A stretch of 64,000 nt of DNA from Halorussus sp. MSC15.2 (GTDB lineage: Archaea; Halobacteriota; Halobacteria; Halobacteriales; Haladaptataceae). Below, in pieces: positions 42,782 through 51,740 of the stretch (positions are counted from its first letter, which is position 1; every line of letters begins with the position of its first letter). The notes beneath the pieces are model-generated. The model ran no database searches and was not told the DNA's origin. It was given only the letters and a program-made list of their open reading frames with translations. A program made the position numbers and the translations under genes. Where the stretch lies: positions 186,001-250,000 of the forward strand of contig NZ_VSLZ01000003.1 in the NCBI RefSeq assembly GCF_010747475.1, read 5' to 3'.

Positions 42782-43939
42782 TCAGTCGAGACACGACGCC
42801 ACGAGTGCCAGCATGCGCTCGCCCCGCACTTCGTCGGCGAGCAGGGGCACTCGCTTCACGTCGTGCCCGCGGAAGACGTCCTGCGCTCGGGCGAGGGCGT
42901 CCTGTTGGACCTCCCACCGTCGCTGGCAGAACTCGCAGGTGTCGAGGTTGGGCGAGACGAAGGCGTCGGTATCCTCGCTCGTCACGCCGCCCGACTCCGT
43001 CTCACCCGCAGTCGAGCGCGGTTCGACGACGTCCGCGAGGTCTTCCATCACCTTGTTGACAACCACGGTGCCGACCGGCACCCCGAACTCCGAGAGTTGG
43101 TCGAGCAGGCGCTCGGACTCGAAGACGCTCATCTCCTCGGGGACCAGCACGACACGGAAGTCGGTCTTGCTCGGGTCTCGGAGGGTGTCACGGAGTCGTT
43201 CGATGCGGTCGCTGAGTTCGTCGAGGTCGTCGAACCCCTGCTCGGGGTCGGCGTCCTCGCCGCCGAACATCCCCTTCATGCCCTCCATCATACCTTGGAA
43301 CTTCTGCTTGAGCTTCATGATGCGGCCCAGCATCGTGTCCATTAGTTCGGGCAGTTCGAGGAGTCGGAGGGTGTGGCCGGTCGGCGCGGTGTCCACGACC
43401 ACGCGCTCGAAGCGCGGGTCGTCCATGTACTCCAGTAGCTTCTGCATCGCGGCGGCCTCGTCCGCGCCCGGCATCGGCCCGCCCAGCAGCGCGTCCATCG
43501 GGTTGCCCTCTCCCAGCATCTCGCCGAGACCGCCGAGCGGGCCGGACTGGTCGCCAGCGCCGACGCCCGACCCGGCGGGGTCCGCCTCGGGACCGCCGGT
43601 CCCGGCACCTCCGGCCGCTCCGCCGAAGACCGCGTCCCCTTCTTCGAGCGCGGCGTCGGGGTCGATTTCGGCGGCGTAGAGCGGCACGTCCTCGCGGATG
43701 CGCTCGGGGGTCGCCGGAATCTCGGTCTCGAAGGTGTCCGACAGCGAGTGAGCGGGGTCGGTCGAGACGACCAGCGTGGCGGTGCCGCCGCGGGCGCTCG
43801 CAAGCCCCGTCGCGGCCGCCATCGTGGTCTTCCCGACGCCGCCCTTCCCGCCGTAGAGGACGTACTCGGGCGCGTCGATGCCCGCCGGAACGTCGCTCTC
43901 GTCGATTCGCTCGACCGGTTCCACGTCGAGTTCGGTCAT
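42782..43939 (-). CDS. ArsA/Get3-family ATPase
   Basis: A 385-residue P-loop ATPase. The deviant Walker A is LYGGKGGVGKTTMAAATG (residues 30-39 core), switch I STDPAHSLSDTF and switch II VVVDTAPTGHTLRLLELP. The hydrophobic Met-rich GMMEGMKGMFGG resembles the Get3 client groove. The C-terminal CEFCQRRW gives the CxxC that zinc-dimerises Get3. A Gly/Ala/Pro-rich loop (about residues 105-150) is an expansion. In archaea it probably targets tail-anchored proteins; arsenite extrusion is less likely without arsB nearby. Confidence 0.87.
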   Translation of the reverse strand: MTELDVEPVERIDESDVPAGIDAPEYVLYGGKGGVGKTTMAAATGLASARGGTATLVVSTDPAHSLSDTFETEIPATPERIREDVPLYAAEIDPDAALEEGDAVFGGAAGGAGTGGPEADPAGSGVGAGDQSGPLGGLGEMLGEGNPMDALLGGPMPGADEAAAMQKLLEYMDDPRFERVVVDTAPTGHTLRLLELPELMDTMLGRIMKLKQKFQGMMEGMKGMFGGEDADPEQGFDDLDELSDRIERLRDTLRDPSKTDFRVVLVPEEMSVFESERLLDQLSEFGVPVGTVVVNKVMEDLADVVEPRSTAGETESGGVTSEDTDAFVSPNLDTCEFCQRRWEVQQDALARAQDVFRGHDVKRVPLLADEVRGERMLALVASCLD

Positions 43940-44149
43940 TGTCGGAGGGTAGTGAGTCGGGACTTGTGTACTCGTCGGTCCGACGTGTCGTCGTCCCGCG
44001 AGACGGTAGCGACGACCTGCACGGAGTGGTTCCGTCGGTACTGCGGAAGCGAGGAGACGGTTCTCGGAAACCAGTGACTCTCGGGCCACCGAATCCGTCA
44101 CGCGACTGTCCCGCAACCGAACTGCACTGCCCCGCGCCGGACTCGGTTT

Positions 44150-45253
44150 TCAGCTACGGCGAACGTCGGCCACGTCGTTACGGGAGACGTCCAGAACCTC
44201 CGCGGGCGTCAGCGCCACCTCGCGCCACGCCGGAAGCCGCCGGTCCTCGCCCGGCGGGGCGACGGCCTCGGCGTAGATGTCCACCTGCTCGCGCTCCTCG
44301 CTCCGGTCGTAGTCGAGACCGTTGAACCCGGCGTCGGCGGCGTACTGCTCGACGAACGACTCCGCGGTCCGCCGATAGCGCTCGGGCAGGGCGTCGTAGT
44401 CGGGGGTCACGCCGTGGGACTCGACCGCCCGGAGGAGCGCCCGGCCGACGTGACGACTCATGTCCGAGAGACCGGTCGGTCCCGAGACCGCCCGATGGTC
44501 GTGTTCGTACCGGCCGAGGTCCACCTGCGCGGTGCCCTCGAACCCGGCGTAACCGAACGCCTCGCCGAGCGTGCCGACCTCCAGCCCCCAGTGGCGCTCG
44601 ACCCGGAGCGCGCGGACGAAGTCGGCGGTCGCCCCGAACTCCCCGGCCAGCGCGTACCGGAACGACACGAGGTAGTCCAGCACCGCCGCGTCGGGGTGGG
44701 CGTCGGCCAGCGCCCGGACCAGCGGCGCGTAGAACAGCCGACAGAGCCGCCCGTAGAGGCGTCCGTTCTCGACGCGGGCGTAGTAGCCCTTCGAGAACTC
44801 GTAGCCCCGACTCAGGGGGAACAGCAGTCGGGCCACGTCGCCCGCCTCGTAGGTCTTGGCGTCGGCGTCGTGGACCACCACGTACTCGCTGCGCGCGGCG
44901 GCGACTCCGAGCGCCAGCCACACGTCTCGACCTTTCCCGGCCTCGCCGTTGAGACCGTACTCGTCGAGGCGGTCGGTGACGCCCGGACCGTTGCACCACA
45001 CCACCGACAGCGGCAGGTCGAACCCCGAGAGCCAGTCGCAGAACGCCCCGACCTTCTCGGGCGGCGCGCGCAGGGCCACGACCACCTCGCCGGGCGCGAC
45101 CGACTCCAGTTCAGAGAGGACGCGCTCGGCCGCGAGTCCGGCGTACTCGCGCTCGGTCATCGGGACGACCACCGCGGCGCGGTCCGTCGGGGCGTCGGGG
45201 ACGGTGCCCGTCAGGTCGTGTAGCGTGGCGACGCGCTCCTGTCCGTACTCCAT
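44150..45253 (-). CDS. glycosyltransferase (GT2/GT81-like, glucosyl-3-phosphoglycerate synthase-like)
   Basis: A 367-residue GT-A fold protein. AVVVPMTEREYAG starts the nucleotide-sugar domain, the DxD-type motif is YVVVHDADAKTY, and GRDVWLALGVAAA precedes it. Acceptor-side motifs RHWGLEVGTLGEAF resemble glucosyl-3-phosphoglycerate synthases, which make compatible solutes. There are no transmembrane helices. The annotation as a solute synthase is tentative. It shares strand with the MFS gene 65 nt upstream. Confidence 0.75.
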   Translation of the reverse strand: MEYGQERVATLHDLTGTVPDAPTDRAAVVVPMTEREYAGLAAERVLSELESVAPGEVVVALRAPPEKVGAFCDWLSGFDLPLSVVWCNGPGVTDRLDEYGLNGEAGKGRDVWLALGVAAARSEYVVVHDADAKTYEAGDVARLLFPLSRGYEFSKGYYARVENGRLYGRLCRLFYAPLVRALADAHPDAAVLDYLVSFRYALAGEFGATADFVRALRVERHWGLEVGTLGEAFGYAGFEGTAQVDLGRYEHDHRAVSGPTGLSDMSRHVGRALLRAVESHGVTPDYDALPERYRRTAESFVEQYAADAGFNGLDYDRSEEREQVDIYAEAVAPPGEDRRLPAWREVALTPAEVLDVSRNDVADVRRS

Positions 45254-45318
45254 CGCGTGACGGTTGGGATGGAGGGGTTGAAAAGGGGCGGGAATCGGAC
45301 GCCGGTGCCGGTTCGGCG

Positions 45319-46515
45319 TCAGTCCCCGCGAACCACGGTCGGGTCCTGTCCGCCGGTCGGCAGCGCGTCGTTCGCCCAGAGGACGACCAGCACCAGCAGA
45401 ATCGCGACCAGCACGCCCCCGAAGGTCTGGAACACCGTATCGTAGCCGAACCCGGCGTCGACGAGCGCGCCGACCGCCACGCTCCCCAGCGCCTGCACTA
45501 TCATCATCGACCCGCTGTACAGCGAGTAGGCGCTCGCGCGGTTCTGGTCGGGGAGCGAGTCGAGCAGGTAGGTGTCGAGCGCCGGGAAGAGACTGTGGAC
45601 CACGTAGCCGAGGATTGCGGTGACGACGGCGATAGCGACCAACCCCTGTACCGCGGTCAGCGCGAACAGGCAGGCGACGAACCCGCCGAGAATCGTCAGC
45701 ATGAGCGGGACGTGGGGGAGGCGGTCGGCGAGTCGTCCCGTGAGCCAGAAGGCCGGAACGCCCGCGGCGAACACCACCGTGAGGAGGGTGTTGCCGGTTG
45801 CGGCGTCGAGTCCCTTCGTCGCCGTGACGTACTTGACGTAGAAGTTGAAGAGACCGTTCCAGACGAACCCGGTCGCGCCGAGGATAGCGACCCCGCTCAC
45901 GATGATGGGCCACTGCTTCCGGGCCGCCGTGAGCAGGTCGCGGTCCTCGGTCCCGGCGTCGGGCATCTCGGTCCGACGCGCGGTCCAGTAGAAGACCGCG
46001 GTGGCGCAGGCCGCCACGACCGCGATGATACTGAAGACTCCGCGCCACGTCGCGCCCGCCAGCACCGCGCCGACGAACAGCGGCGCGGCGACCGCGGCAA
46101 CCTGACTCGCGGTGCCGTGAACGCCGAGCGTCCGGCCGACTCGCTCGGGGTAGAGTTCCGTGATGAGGGGGTTGGCGGCGATGAAGTACGCGCCGCTGGC
46201 CACGCCCATGAGGAACGCGCCGACCCCGAGCATCACCACCGACTGGGCGACGGTCATGAACGCCGCCGCCCCGGTCAGCACCGCGCCGGTGCCGAGGACG
46301 ACCCGGTGGCGGTCCACGCGGGTCAGCAGGTAGCCCGTCGGGATTCGGGGCGTCGCGCTCCCCAACCACGCCAGCGTGGCTATCAGTCCGGCCGTGGATT
46401 CGGTGAGCGCGAACGCCGCCGACAGCGGTTCGAGCAGCGGCGCGAACACCACGCGGGCGAGGTTGACCAGAAACACCAGCGAACACATCGAAGCGAAGAC
46501 CCGGCCACGAGACAC
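45319..46515 (-). CDS. MFS transporter
   Basis: A 398-residue permease with 12 predicted transmembrane helices. Conserved loop features include ALTESTAGLIATLAWLGSATPRIPTGYLLTRVDRHRVVLGTG (core GYLLTRVDRHR, motif A) and a central cytoplasmic linker DAGTEDRDLLTAARKQW. The start is GTG 46515, and an internal ATG lies ten codons on. It probably moves a sugar, drug or organic acid by proton or sodium antiport; the substrate is unknown. Confidence 0.85.
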   Translation of the reverse strand: MSRGRVFASMCSLVFLVNLARVVFAPLLEPLSAAFALTESTAGLIATLAWLGSATPRIPTGYLLTRVDRHRVVLGTGAVLTGAAAFMTVAQSVVMLGVGAFLMGVASGAYFIAANPLITELYPERVGRTLGVHGTASQVAAVAAPLFVGAVLAGATWRGVFSIIAVVAACATAVFYWTARRTEMPDAGTEDRDLLTAARKQWPIIVSGVAILGATGFVWNGLFNFYVKYVTATKGLDAATGNTLLTVVFAAGVPAFWLTGRLADRLPHVPLMLTILGGFVACLFALTAVQGLVAIAVVTAILGYVVHSLFPALDTYLLDSLPDQNRASAYSLYSGSMMIVQALGSVAVGALVDAGFGYDTVFQTFGGVLVAILLVLVVLWANDALPTGGQDPTVVRGD

Positions 46516-46638
46516 GTTCGACGCTACTCCGAGGGGACAGTCAAACCTTCCGAATCCAGAAGGTCGTCTCCACGCGTTTCGAATCCGGAGTTCCCTCCCC
46601 CAAGGTTTTCGGTCGCCTCCGTCGTACTAGTTGGGTAT

Positions 46639-46833
46639 ATGAAATCAATTCGGCGAGGTCTCTGGGACGGTGAAGTCGGAAAGGACGCCCGCGGGCGGTT
46701 CTCGTGTCGCATCTGCCGTCGGTCGCTCGTGGCCCGGACGGAGGCGGAGGACGGCGTCGAGCGGTCCTGTCCGGACTGCGGTCGGGCGTGGAAGTCGCGG
46801 GCGGCCCCCCGGTGGCGGACGACGGGCGGGTAG
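46639..46833 (+). CDS. small zinc-finger protein (HVO_0758-like)
   Basis: A 64-residue protein starting MKSIRRGLWDGEVGKDARGR. It has two CxxC pairs (CRICRRS, CPDCGRAW) that form a zinc ribbon. The pattern and length match the haloarchaeal HVO_0758 family of small zinc-finger proteins as I recall it. It is the real tail of a much longer forward frame whose first 1 kb is only antisense to the MFS gene. It is convergent with the aldo/keto reductase gene. Confidence 0.72.
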   Translation: MKSIRRGLWDGEVGKDARGRFSCRICRRSLVARTEAEDGVERSCPDCGRAWKSRAAPRWRTTGG

Positions 46834-46842
46834 CGCCGAGCG

Positions 46843-47931
46843 CTACTCGAACACCGCGTCGAAGGCGTCCGCGCCGAGGGGGTCGAACCGACCGGCGGCC
46901 AGATTCTCCTCGACGTGTTCCGGGTCGCTCGTGCCGACCAGCGAACTGGTCACGCCGGGCGCGCTCCGGGCGAAGTTGATGGCGCGCTGGACCGCGGTGT
47001 CGCCCGCGAGTCGGTCGCTCACGTCCTCGGGGAGACCGCTGGCGAGGTCCCCCTGCCCGATGCTGGCGCTGGTGAAGACGTTCAGGCCCGCCTCGTGGGC
47101 GAACCAGAGCGCGCTCTGGGGACCCTCCGGTCCCTCGTGGGCCTCCACGGTGAAGGCGTCGGCCATGAAGACGTTGAAGGGCAACTGGATGGCCCGGAGG
47201 TGGGTGGCGGTGTTCTCTGCGGCCTTGGCGGCCTTTCGGGCGCGAGAGACGATTTCGGGCAGCGAGAGGTACTGGTCGTCGGTCTCGGGCACGCGGAGGG
47301 CGTTCCACGTCGCGACGCCGTACGTCGAGATGTCGCCCGCCGCCGCCCGCTCTTCGAGGCGGGTGAACGTCTCCTCTAACTGGTCGTACACCGCCTCTCG
47401 GGAGCGCGCGTGGAGTTGGGTCTCGGGGTTGTGGACGTAGTAGAGGTCTATCTCCTCGACGCCCAGATTGTCGAGCGACCGGTCGAGTTGGGCGTCGATG
47501 AAGTCGGGGGCGATGCAGTGGCTCCCGCGGGCGAGGTCCTCGCGTTCCACGAGACCCGTATCGACGAACTCGCGTTTGACGTACTCGCCGGGGTTCTCCG
47601 GTCGCTCGCCGTCGAAGGGGACGAATCCGCCCTTCGTGGAGACGAACACCGCGTCGCGGTCCACGTCGGCGTCCTCGATGGCCGTCCCGACCGCGCGCTC
47701 GCTCCGCTGGCACCGGTAGTTGATGGCGGTGTCCACGACGTTGATGCCGCCCTCCAGCGCGGTAGCGACGGCGTCGCGGTACCGGGCGTCCACCTCGTCG
47801 GTCGGGTCGCCGAGGTAGGTGCCGACGCCGACCGACGAGACGGCGAGACCGTCGAACAGTCGGAAGTAGGTCCGGCCGAAGTCGTCGCCGTGCTGGAGTT
47901 TGTACTCGTAGGTTCCGTCGTCGGTGGCCAT
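46843..47931 (-). CDS. aldo/keto reductase
   Basis: A 362-residue TIM-barrel reductase. The catalytic tetrad is visible as Asp and Tyr in NVVDTAINYRCQRSE, Lys in VFVSTKGGF and His in DLYYVHNPETQ. The NADP-binding end is SLVGTSDPEHVEENLAAG. Start ATG 47931 (MATDDGTYEYKLQ) is preferred over an ATG nine codons upstream because CTTATGCC lies at TATA distance. It is divergent from the metal-box-controlled lipoprotein gene. Confidence 0.87.
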   Translation of the reverse strand: MATDDGTYEYKLQHGDDFGRTYFRLFDGLAVSSVGVGTYLGDPTDEVDARYRDAVATALEGGINVVDTAINYRCQRSERAVGTAIEDADVDRDAVFVSTKGGFVPFDGERPENPGEYVKREFVDTGLVEREDLARGSHCIAPDFIDAQLDRSLDNLGVEEIDLYYVHNPETQLHARSREAVYDQLEETFTRLEERAAAGDISTYGVATWNALRVPETDDQYLSLPEIVSRARKAAKAAENTATHLRAIQLPFNVFMADAFTVEAHEGPEGPQSALWFAHEAGLNVFTSASIGQGDLASGLPEDVSDRLAGDTAVQRAINFARSAPGVTSSLVGTSDPEHVEENLAAGRFDPLGADAFDAVFE

Positions 47932-48005
47932 GCCGGAGCGTAACGCTCCTATCGGCATAAGACCGGAGGATTCGAGACCGGTACACGGGAGCCGCCTCCG
48001 GGTAG

Positions 48006-48021
48006 TTTAGGTCAGCCAAAA
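48006..48021. promoter_or_regulatory. imperfect metal-repressor-like box
   Basis: TTTAGGTCAGCCAAAA, a near-palindrome of the TTTAGG-N4-CCTAAA type with one mismatch. It lies 18 bp upstream of the perfect copy and between the two divergent genes. Confidence 0.45.
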
Positions 48022-48038
48022 TCGGAACGCTTTTTGTT

Positions 48039-48054
48039 TTTAGGTGTGCCTAAA
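48039..48054. promoter_or_regulatory. perfect metal-repressor-like palindrome overlapping the transcript start
   Basis: TTTAGGTGTGCCTAAA is a perfect inverted repeat (TTTAGG-N4-CCTAAA) ending 5 nt before the ATG at 48060. It resembles DtxR/SirR/Idr iron-regulator sites (TTAGG...CCTAA). Position over the initiation site, next to the T-rich A/T box (TTTTTGTTTTTA), suits repression. Confidence 0.6.
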
Positions 48055-48059
48055 CCGAT

Positions 48060-50488
48060 ATGGCGACTAATCGACGAGACCTGTTGAAAGCGGGGAGCGC
48101 ACTGTTCGCTGGCGTCTCACTCGCCGGTTGTGGCGGGAAGTTGGAATCTGCAGCTCCGGGGGCGTCCGGCGACGGGAGCGGCGGCGACGCGCCGAAACCG
48201 GCCGAACTGGCCGTCGCGGCCGAGTGGAACGTCTACCGGGCGCTGGCGGCCGACGCGCTCGCGCTCGGTCTCGCGGGCGAGTTCGACGCCGCGGCCGGCG
48301 TCGCGGCCGACGCCTTCCAGAAGTTCGAGGGGGCCACGGGCGAGTGGGGCGCCCACGAAGTCCTCGAAACCACCAGTGAGAAGCGCTACGCGGAGTTCGA
48401 GGAGGCGCTGGGCCAACTCCGAGAGCGCGCGAAAGGCGAGAACGTCGAGGAGATGCGAGTCGAGGCGGACCTCGTCTCGAAGCACCTCTCGGCCGCCCAG
48501 ACGAAACTCGTCGGCGAGGAGAACGCTCGCGCGCTCGACCTCCAGTTCCTCGGGACGCGCCTCGTGACGGCCTCGTCGCTCTACGCGGCCGGGAAGGGCG
48601 ACGCCGCGGCGACGATTGCGGGCGACACCTACGAGCGGTTCGAGCAGGCCGCGGTCCACGAGGACCTCGAAGCGGCCGACGCCGAGAGCTACGAGGGCTT
48701 CGAGAGCGCCGTCGAAGCGGTCGAGAAGGCCGCGAAGGCCGGGACCGGCGGAACGGTTCGCAACGAGGCCAACGCTGCCTTCGACGCCGCCGCGACGGGG
48801 TCGTACGCGGTCGCGGCCAGCGAGAGCGCGGCCGGGGCGGGCCACCTCGCGGCGATGCAGGCACGCGGCTACGACGCTTCGATGCTGGCCTCGCTGGGCG
48901 GCCCCTCGACGGCGTTCGCGCACGCCGCCGCGCTGAACGTCTACCGGGCGCGGGCCTACGACGTGGCGTGGCTGACCGCCCGCGGGAAGTCCGAGTACGC
49001 GAAGACCGCGGCGGAGGACATCTTCGCCCACTTCGAGGGCGCGAAGGCCCACGAAGCGCTCGAAGAAGCCGACCACGAGGCCTACGAGGGCTTCGAGACC
49101 GGACTGGAGGACCTCGCCAGCGCGGCCGGAAAGGGCGACGCCGAAGCCGCCGCGAGCGCCGCGGACGCCGTCGAGAAACACCTCCGGGCCGGAATCTCGG
49201 CGCTGGCTACCGAGACCGAGGCCGCTGTCCTTCAGGCGGCCTTCTTCCGGGCGCGGTTCGGCGACGCCCGCGAACTGTACGCGCTCGGCGAGGGGAAGGC
49301 GGCCGCGAGCGTCGCGCAGGGTCTCTTCCAGCGGTTCGAGCGCGACGAAATCGGCTTCCACGAGCGCCTCGAGAGCGCGAGTGAGAAGCTCTATCAGTCC
49401 TTCGAACACGAACACCTCCAAGACGGGCTGATTCCGGCGTTCAAGAACGGAAACGACGGTGCCGTGGAGACGCACTTCGGCGGAGTGAACGACTCGCTCC
49501 TGCAGTTCGCCACGAAAGTCGGGTCCGAGGCGCGGGTCAGCGCCGCCGAGAGCGGCCTGCTGAGCGCCCGCGCTTCGACGCCGCCGCGCTCGCGGCGCTC
49601 GGCGAGTCGAAGCGCGCTCGGTCGGTGGTGCAGTCGGCGTTCCAGCACTTCGAGGAGGGCGCGGGCGGGTTCCACGAAGCGCTCGAACACGCCGACCACG
49701 CCCTCTACGAGTCGTTCGAGGGCGCGCTGGAGTCGGTCGGAAGCGCGGCGAAAAACGGCGACGCCTACTCGTCGGCCACGACGTTCAACGGGAAGGCGGT
49801 GACTGCGCTATACACCGTCGTCTCGAACGCGGGCGGTGACTTCGGCGAGGCGGCCGCGACCGTCGCGCAGGACGCGTTCGCCGCCTTCGAGGAGGCCGAG
49901 GTCCACGAGTTACTGGAGAAGGCCGACCGAGACGCCTACGAGTCCTTCGAGGGTAAACTGCAGGGACTCGTCGAGGCGCTGAAGCAGGGGTCGGGCGTCT
50001 CCGGCGCGCTCTCGGCGTTCGCGCGCGCCTCGCTCCGCGCGGAGTTCGCGGTGGCCGGAGCGCCCGGGAAGGCCCCGGTCGGGAAGTCCGAGTCGAGCGA
50101 GGGCGGTTCCGAGACGAAACTCTCTGGCGGGCCGAACGTCGTGAAGGGCACGCCCGACGACGCCGACCACGTCGTGAAACTGAAGGCCGTCTCGTTCGAC
50201 CCGGCCGAACTGACGGTCTCGAAGGGCGACAAAGTGGCCTTCGTACACGCCGCGGGAGAACCCCACTCCGTGACGGCCTACGGCGACAAGATTCCCGAGG
50301 GAGCAGACTACTGGGCGTCCGGCGACTTCGACTCCCAGAAAGCGGCCGAGACCGGGTGGGAGAACGGGAAGGGCGCGGTCCAGTCGGGCCAGTCGTTCGT
50401 CCACACCTTCGAGACGACGGGCACCCACGAGTACTACTGCGTGCCCCACGAGGCCGCGGGCATGACCGGGAAAATCGTCGTGGAGTAG
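48060..50488 (+). pseudogene. Tat lipoprotein with six HExLE repeats and a C-terminal halocyanin domain, single-base frameshift
   Basis: The start NRRDLLKAGSALFAGVSLAGC is a twin-arginine signal with lipobox. About 650 residues of Ala/Glu-rich helices carry six copies of a unit like AEDIFAHFEGAKAHEALEEA ... YEGFE, each with HExLE (HEVLE, HEDLE, HEALE, HERLE, HEALE, HELLE). The last 110 residues are a blue-copper halocyanin domain with ligands in GEPHSVTAYG and EYYCVPHEAAGMTG. The frame breaks near 49567 after GLLSAR; RFDAAALAALGESKRARSVV continues one frame over, and the span is one base short. It matches DUF5059 architecture as I recall it. Likely a membrane-anchored metal-binding or redox protein. 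Confidence 0.82.
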
Positions 50489-51679
50489 CTACACGTCGCC
50501 GTTGAGCGCGGCGAAGACGTCGTCGCCGAGTTCGGCCTGCGACCACATCGCGGCCTCCGCGCCGCTGGCGTAGGCCGCGCCCTCCACCGGGACCTGCCCG
50601 CCGCCCATGCGGGCGTGGCCGCCCGCGCTCGCACCGGGGATGTCGTCGGCGACGCTCTCCAGCGCCTTGCCCATGTGGACTCGGTCATCGCGCGACCGGC
50701 CCGAGAGGTGGACCATGTCGTCGCGCCTGCCGAAGACGACCACCGCGGTCACGCCCTCCAGTTGGAGGAGTTCGTCGGCGGCCTGCGGGATGGCGTCGGC
50801 GTTGTTGATGCGACCCACGTCGCTGACCGCGAACGACCCGCGTACGTCCCGGCCGGAGATGGCCTGCGCCTTGACTTCCAGCACCTCGGCGCTGACCTGC
50901 GGGTTCGCGATGCGGTCGAGCAGGTCCTCGTCCACGCCCTCGTAGAGGTACGCCGCCGCGGAGAACTCGGCCTCCGTACACCCGCTGGTGAGGTGCTTGG
51001 TGTCGGACTGGACGCCGTAGAGCAGGCCGGTCGATACCGCCGAGGGGACCACAAACCCGTCTGCGTTCTCCTCGTCCTCGTCCGGGCCGACCGGCGTGCC
51101 GCCCACGTCTTCGAGGTACTCCGCGACGATGGTCGCGCAGGCACCGTAGTCGGTGCGCTGGTCGGTGAACTCTTCGCCGGTCCCGTTGCCGGGGTGGTGG
51201 TCCACGACCGCGTAGGGTTCGAGTCGCTCGGCCCCTTCGAACCCGCGCGGGGTGTTGTGGTCCACCAGAATCACGTCCTCGGCCGCGACCTGACTCACGT
51301 GGTCTATCTGTTCGAGGTCGAGGTCGAGGACCGTCCGGAACGCGCGGTTCTCCTGATGGCGAATCTGGCCCGGGAACTGGAGGGTCGCGTCGGTGCCGAC
51401 TTCGCTGGCGAGGTGAGCGACGCCTATCGCGCACGCCATCACGTCGGGGTCGGGGTTCGGGTGCATGAGAACCGCGACCTCGTCGCACTTGCTCAGCGCG
51501 CGCTTGAGTCGCGCCCCCATCGGTCGCCGAAGCCACCGGACGACGAGCCACAGCGACGCCACGAGTGCGACCGCCCCGAGGGCGGCGGCACCTGCGAGTT
51601 CCGGCGAACTCAGACCGTAGGCCTCAGCGGCCTGAACGACCTCCCGAACCCGCAATTCCGGAATGCCCGGCAGTTGCAT
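50489..51679 (-). CDS. DHH/DHHA1 phosphoesterase with N-terminal transmembrane segment
   Basis: A 396-residue protein. One transmembrane helix (LGAVALVASLWLVVRWL) near residue 40 is followed by a DHH domain with motif I MHPNPDPDVMA (72-82), ILVDHN (Asp140) and VVDHHPGNG (160-166). The DHHA1 domain ends with GGHARMGGG, the substrate-binding loop. Such proteins hydrolyse cyclic dinucleotides, nanoRNA or pApA. Membrane anchoring resembles GdpP, so c-di-AMP turnover is a reasonable guess. Its stop abuts that of the lipoprotein gene. Confidence 0.87.
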   Translation of the reverse strand: MQLPGIPELRVREVVQAAEAYGLSSPELAGAAALGAVALVASLWLVVRWLRRPMGARLKRALSKCDEVAVLMHPNPDPDVMACAIGVAHLASEVGTDATLQFPGQIRHQENRAFRTVLDLDLEQIDHVSQVAAEDVILVDHNTPRGFEGAERLEPYAVVDHHPGNGTGEEFTDQRTDYGACATIVAEYLEDVGGTPVGPDEDEENADGFVVPSAVSTGLLYGVQSDTKHLTSGCTEAEFSAAAYLYEGVDEDLLDRIANPQVSAEVLEVKAQAISGRDVRGSFAVSDVGRINNADAIPQAADELLQLEGVTAVVVFGRRDDMVHLSGRSRDDRVHMGKALESVADDIPGASAGGHARMGGGQVPVEGAAYASGAEAAMWSQAELGDDVFAALNGDV

Positions 51680-51740
51680 GTCTTACTCCCACAACGCGGA
51701 CGAACAAGAAATTTTCCCGATACGTAGACGTTTGAGCGAT

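Noticed and set aside
41138-43345. 735-codon plus-strand ORF across the PKD and ArsA genes
   Set aside because: Spans two real minus-strand genes and their promoter region, and its repeats only mirror the PKD repeats.
42782-43939. Arsenic resistance operon
   Set aside because: The ATPase has a Get3-type CxxC and there is no arsenite permease, reductase or ArsR beside it.
45595-46638. Upstream part of the long forward frame that ends in the zinc-finger protein
   Set aside because: It is antisense to the MFS transporter. Only the last 65 codons, from ATG 46639, look like a real protein.
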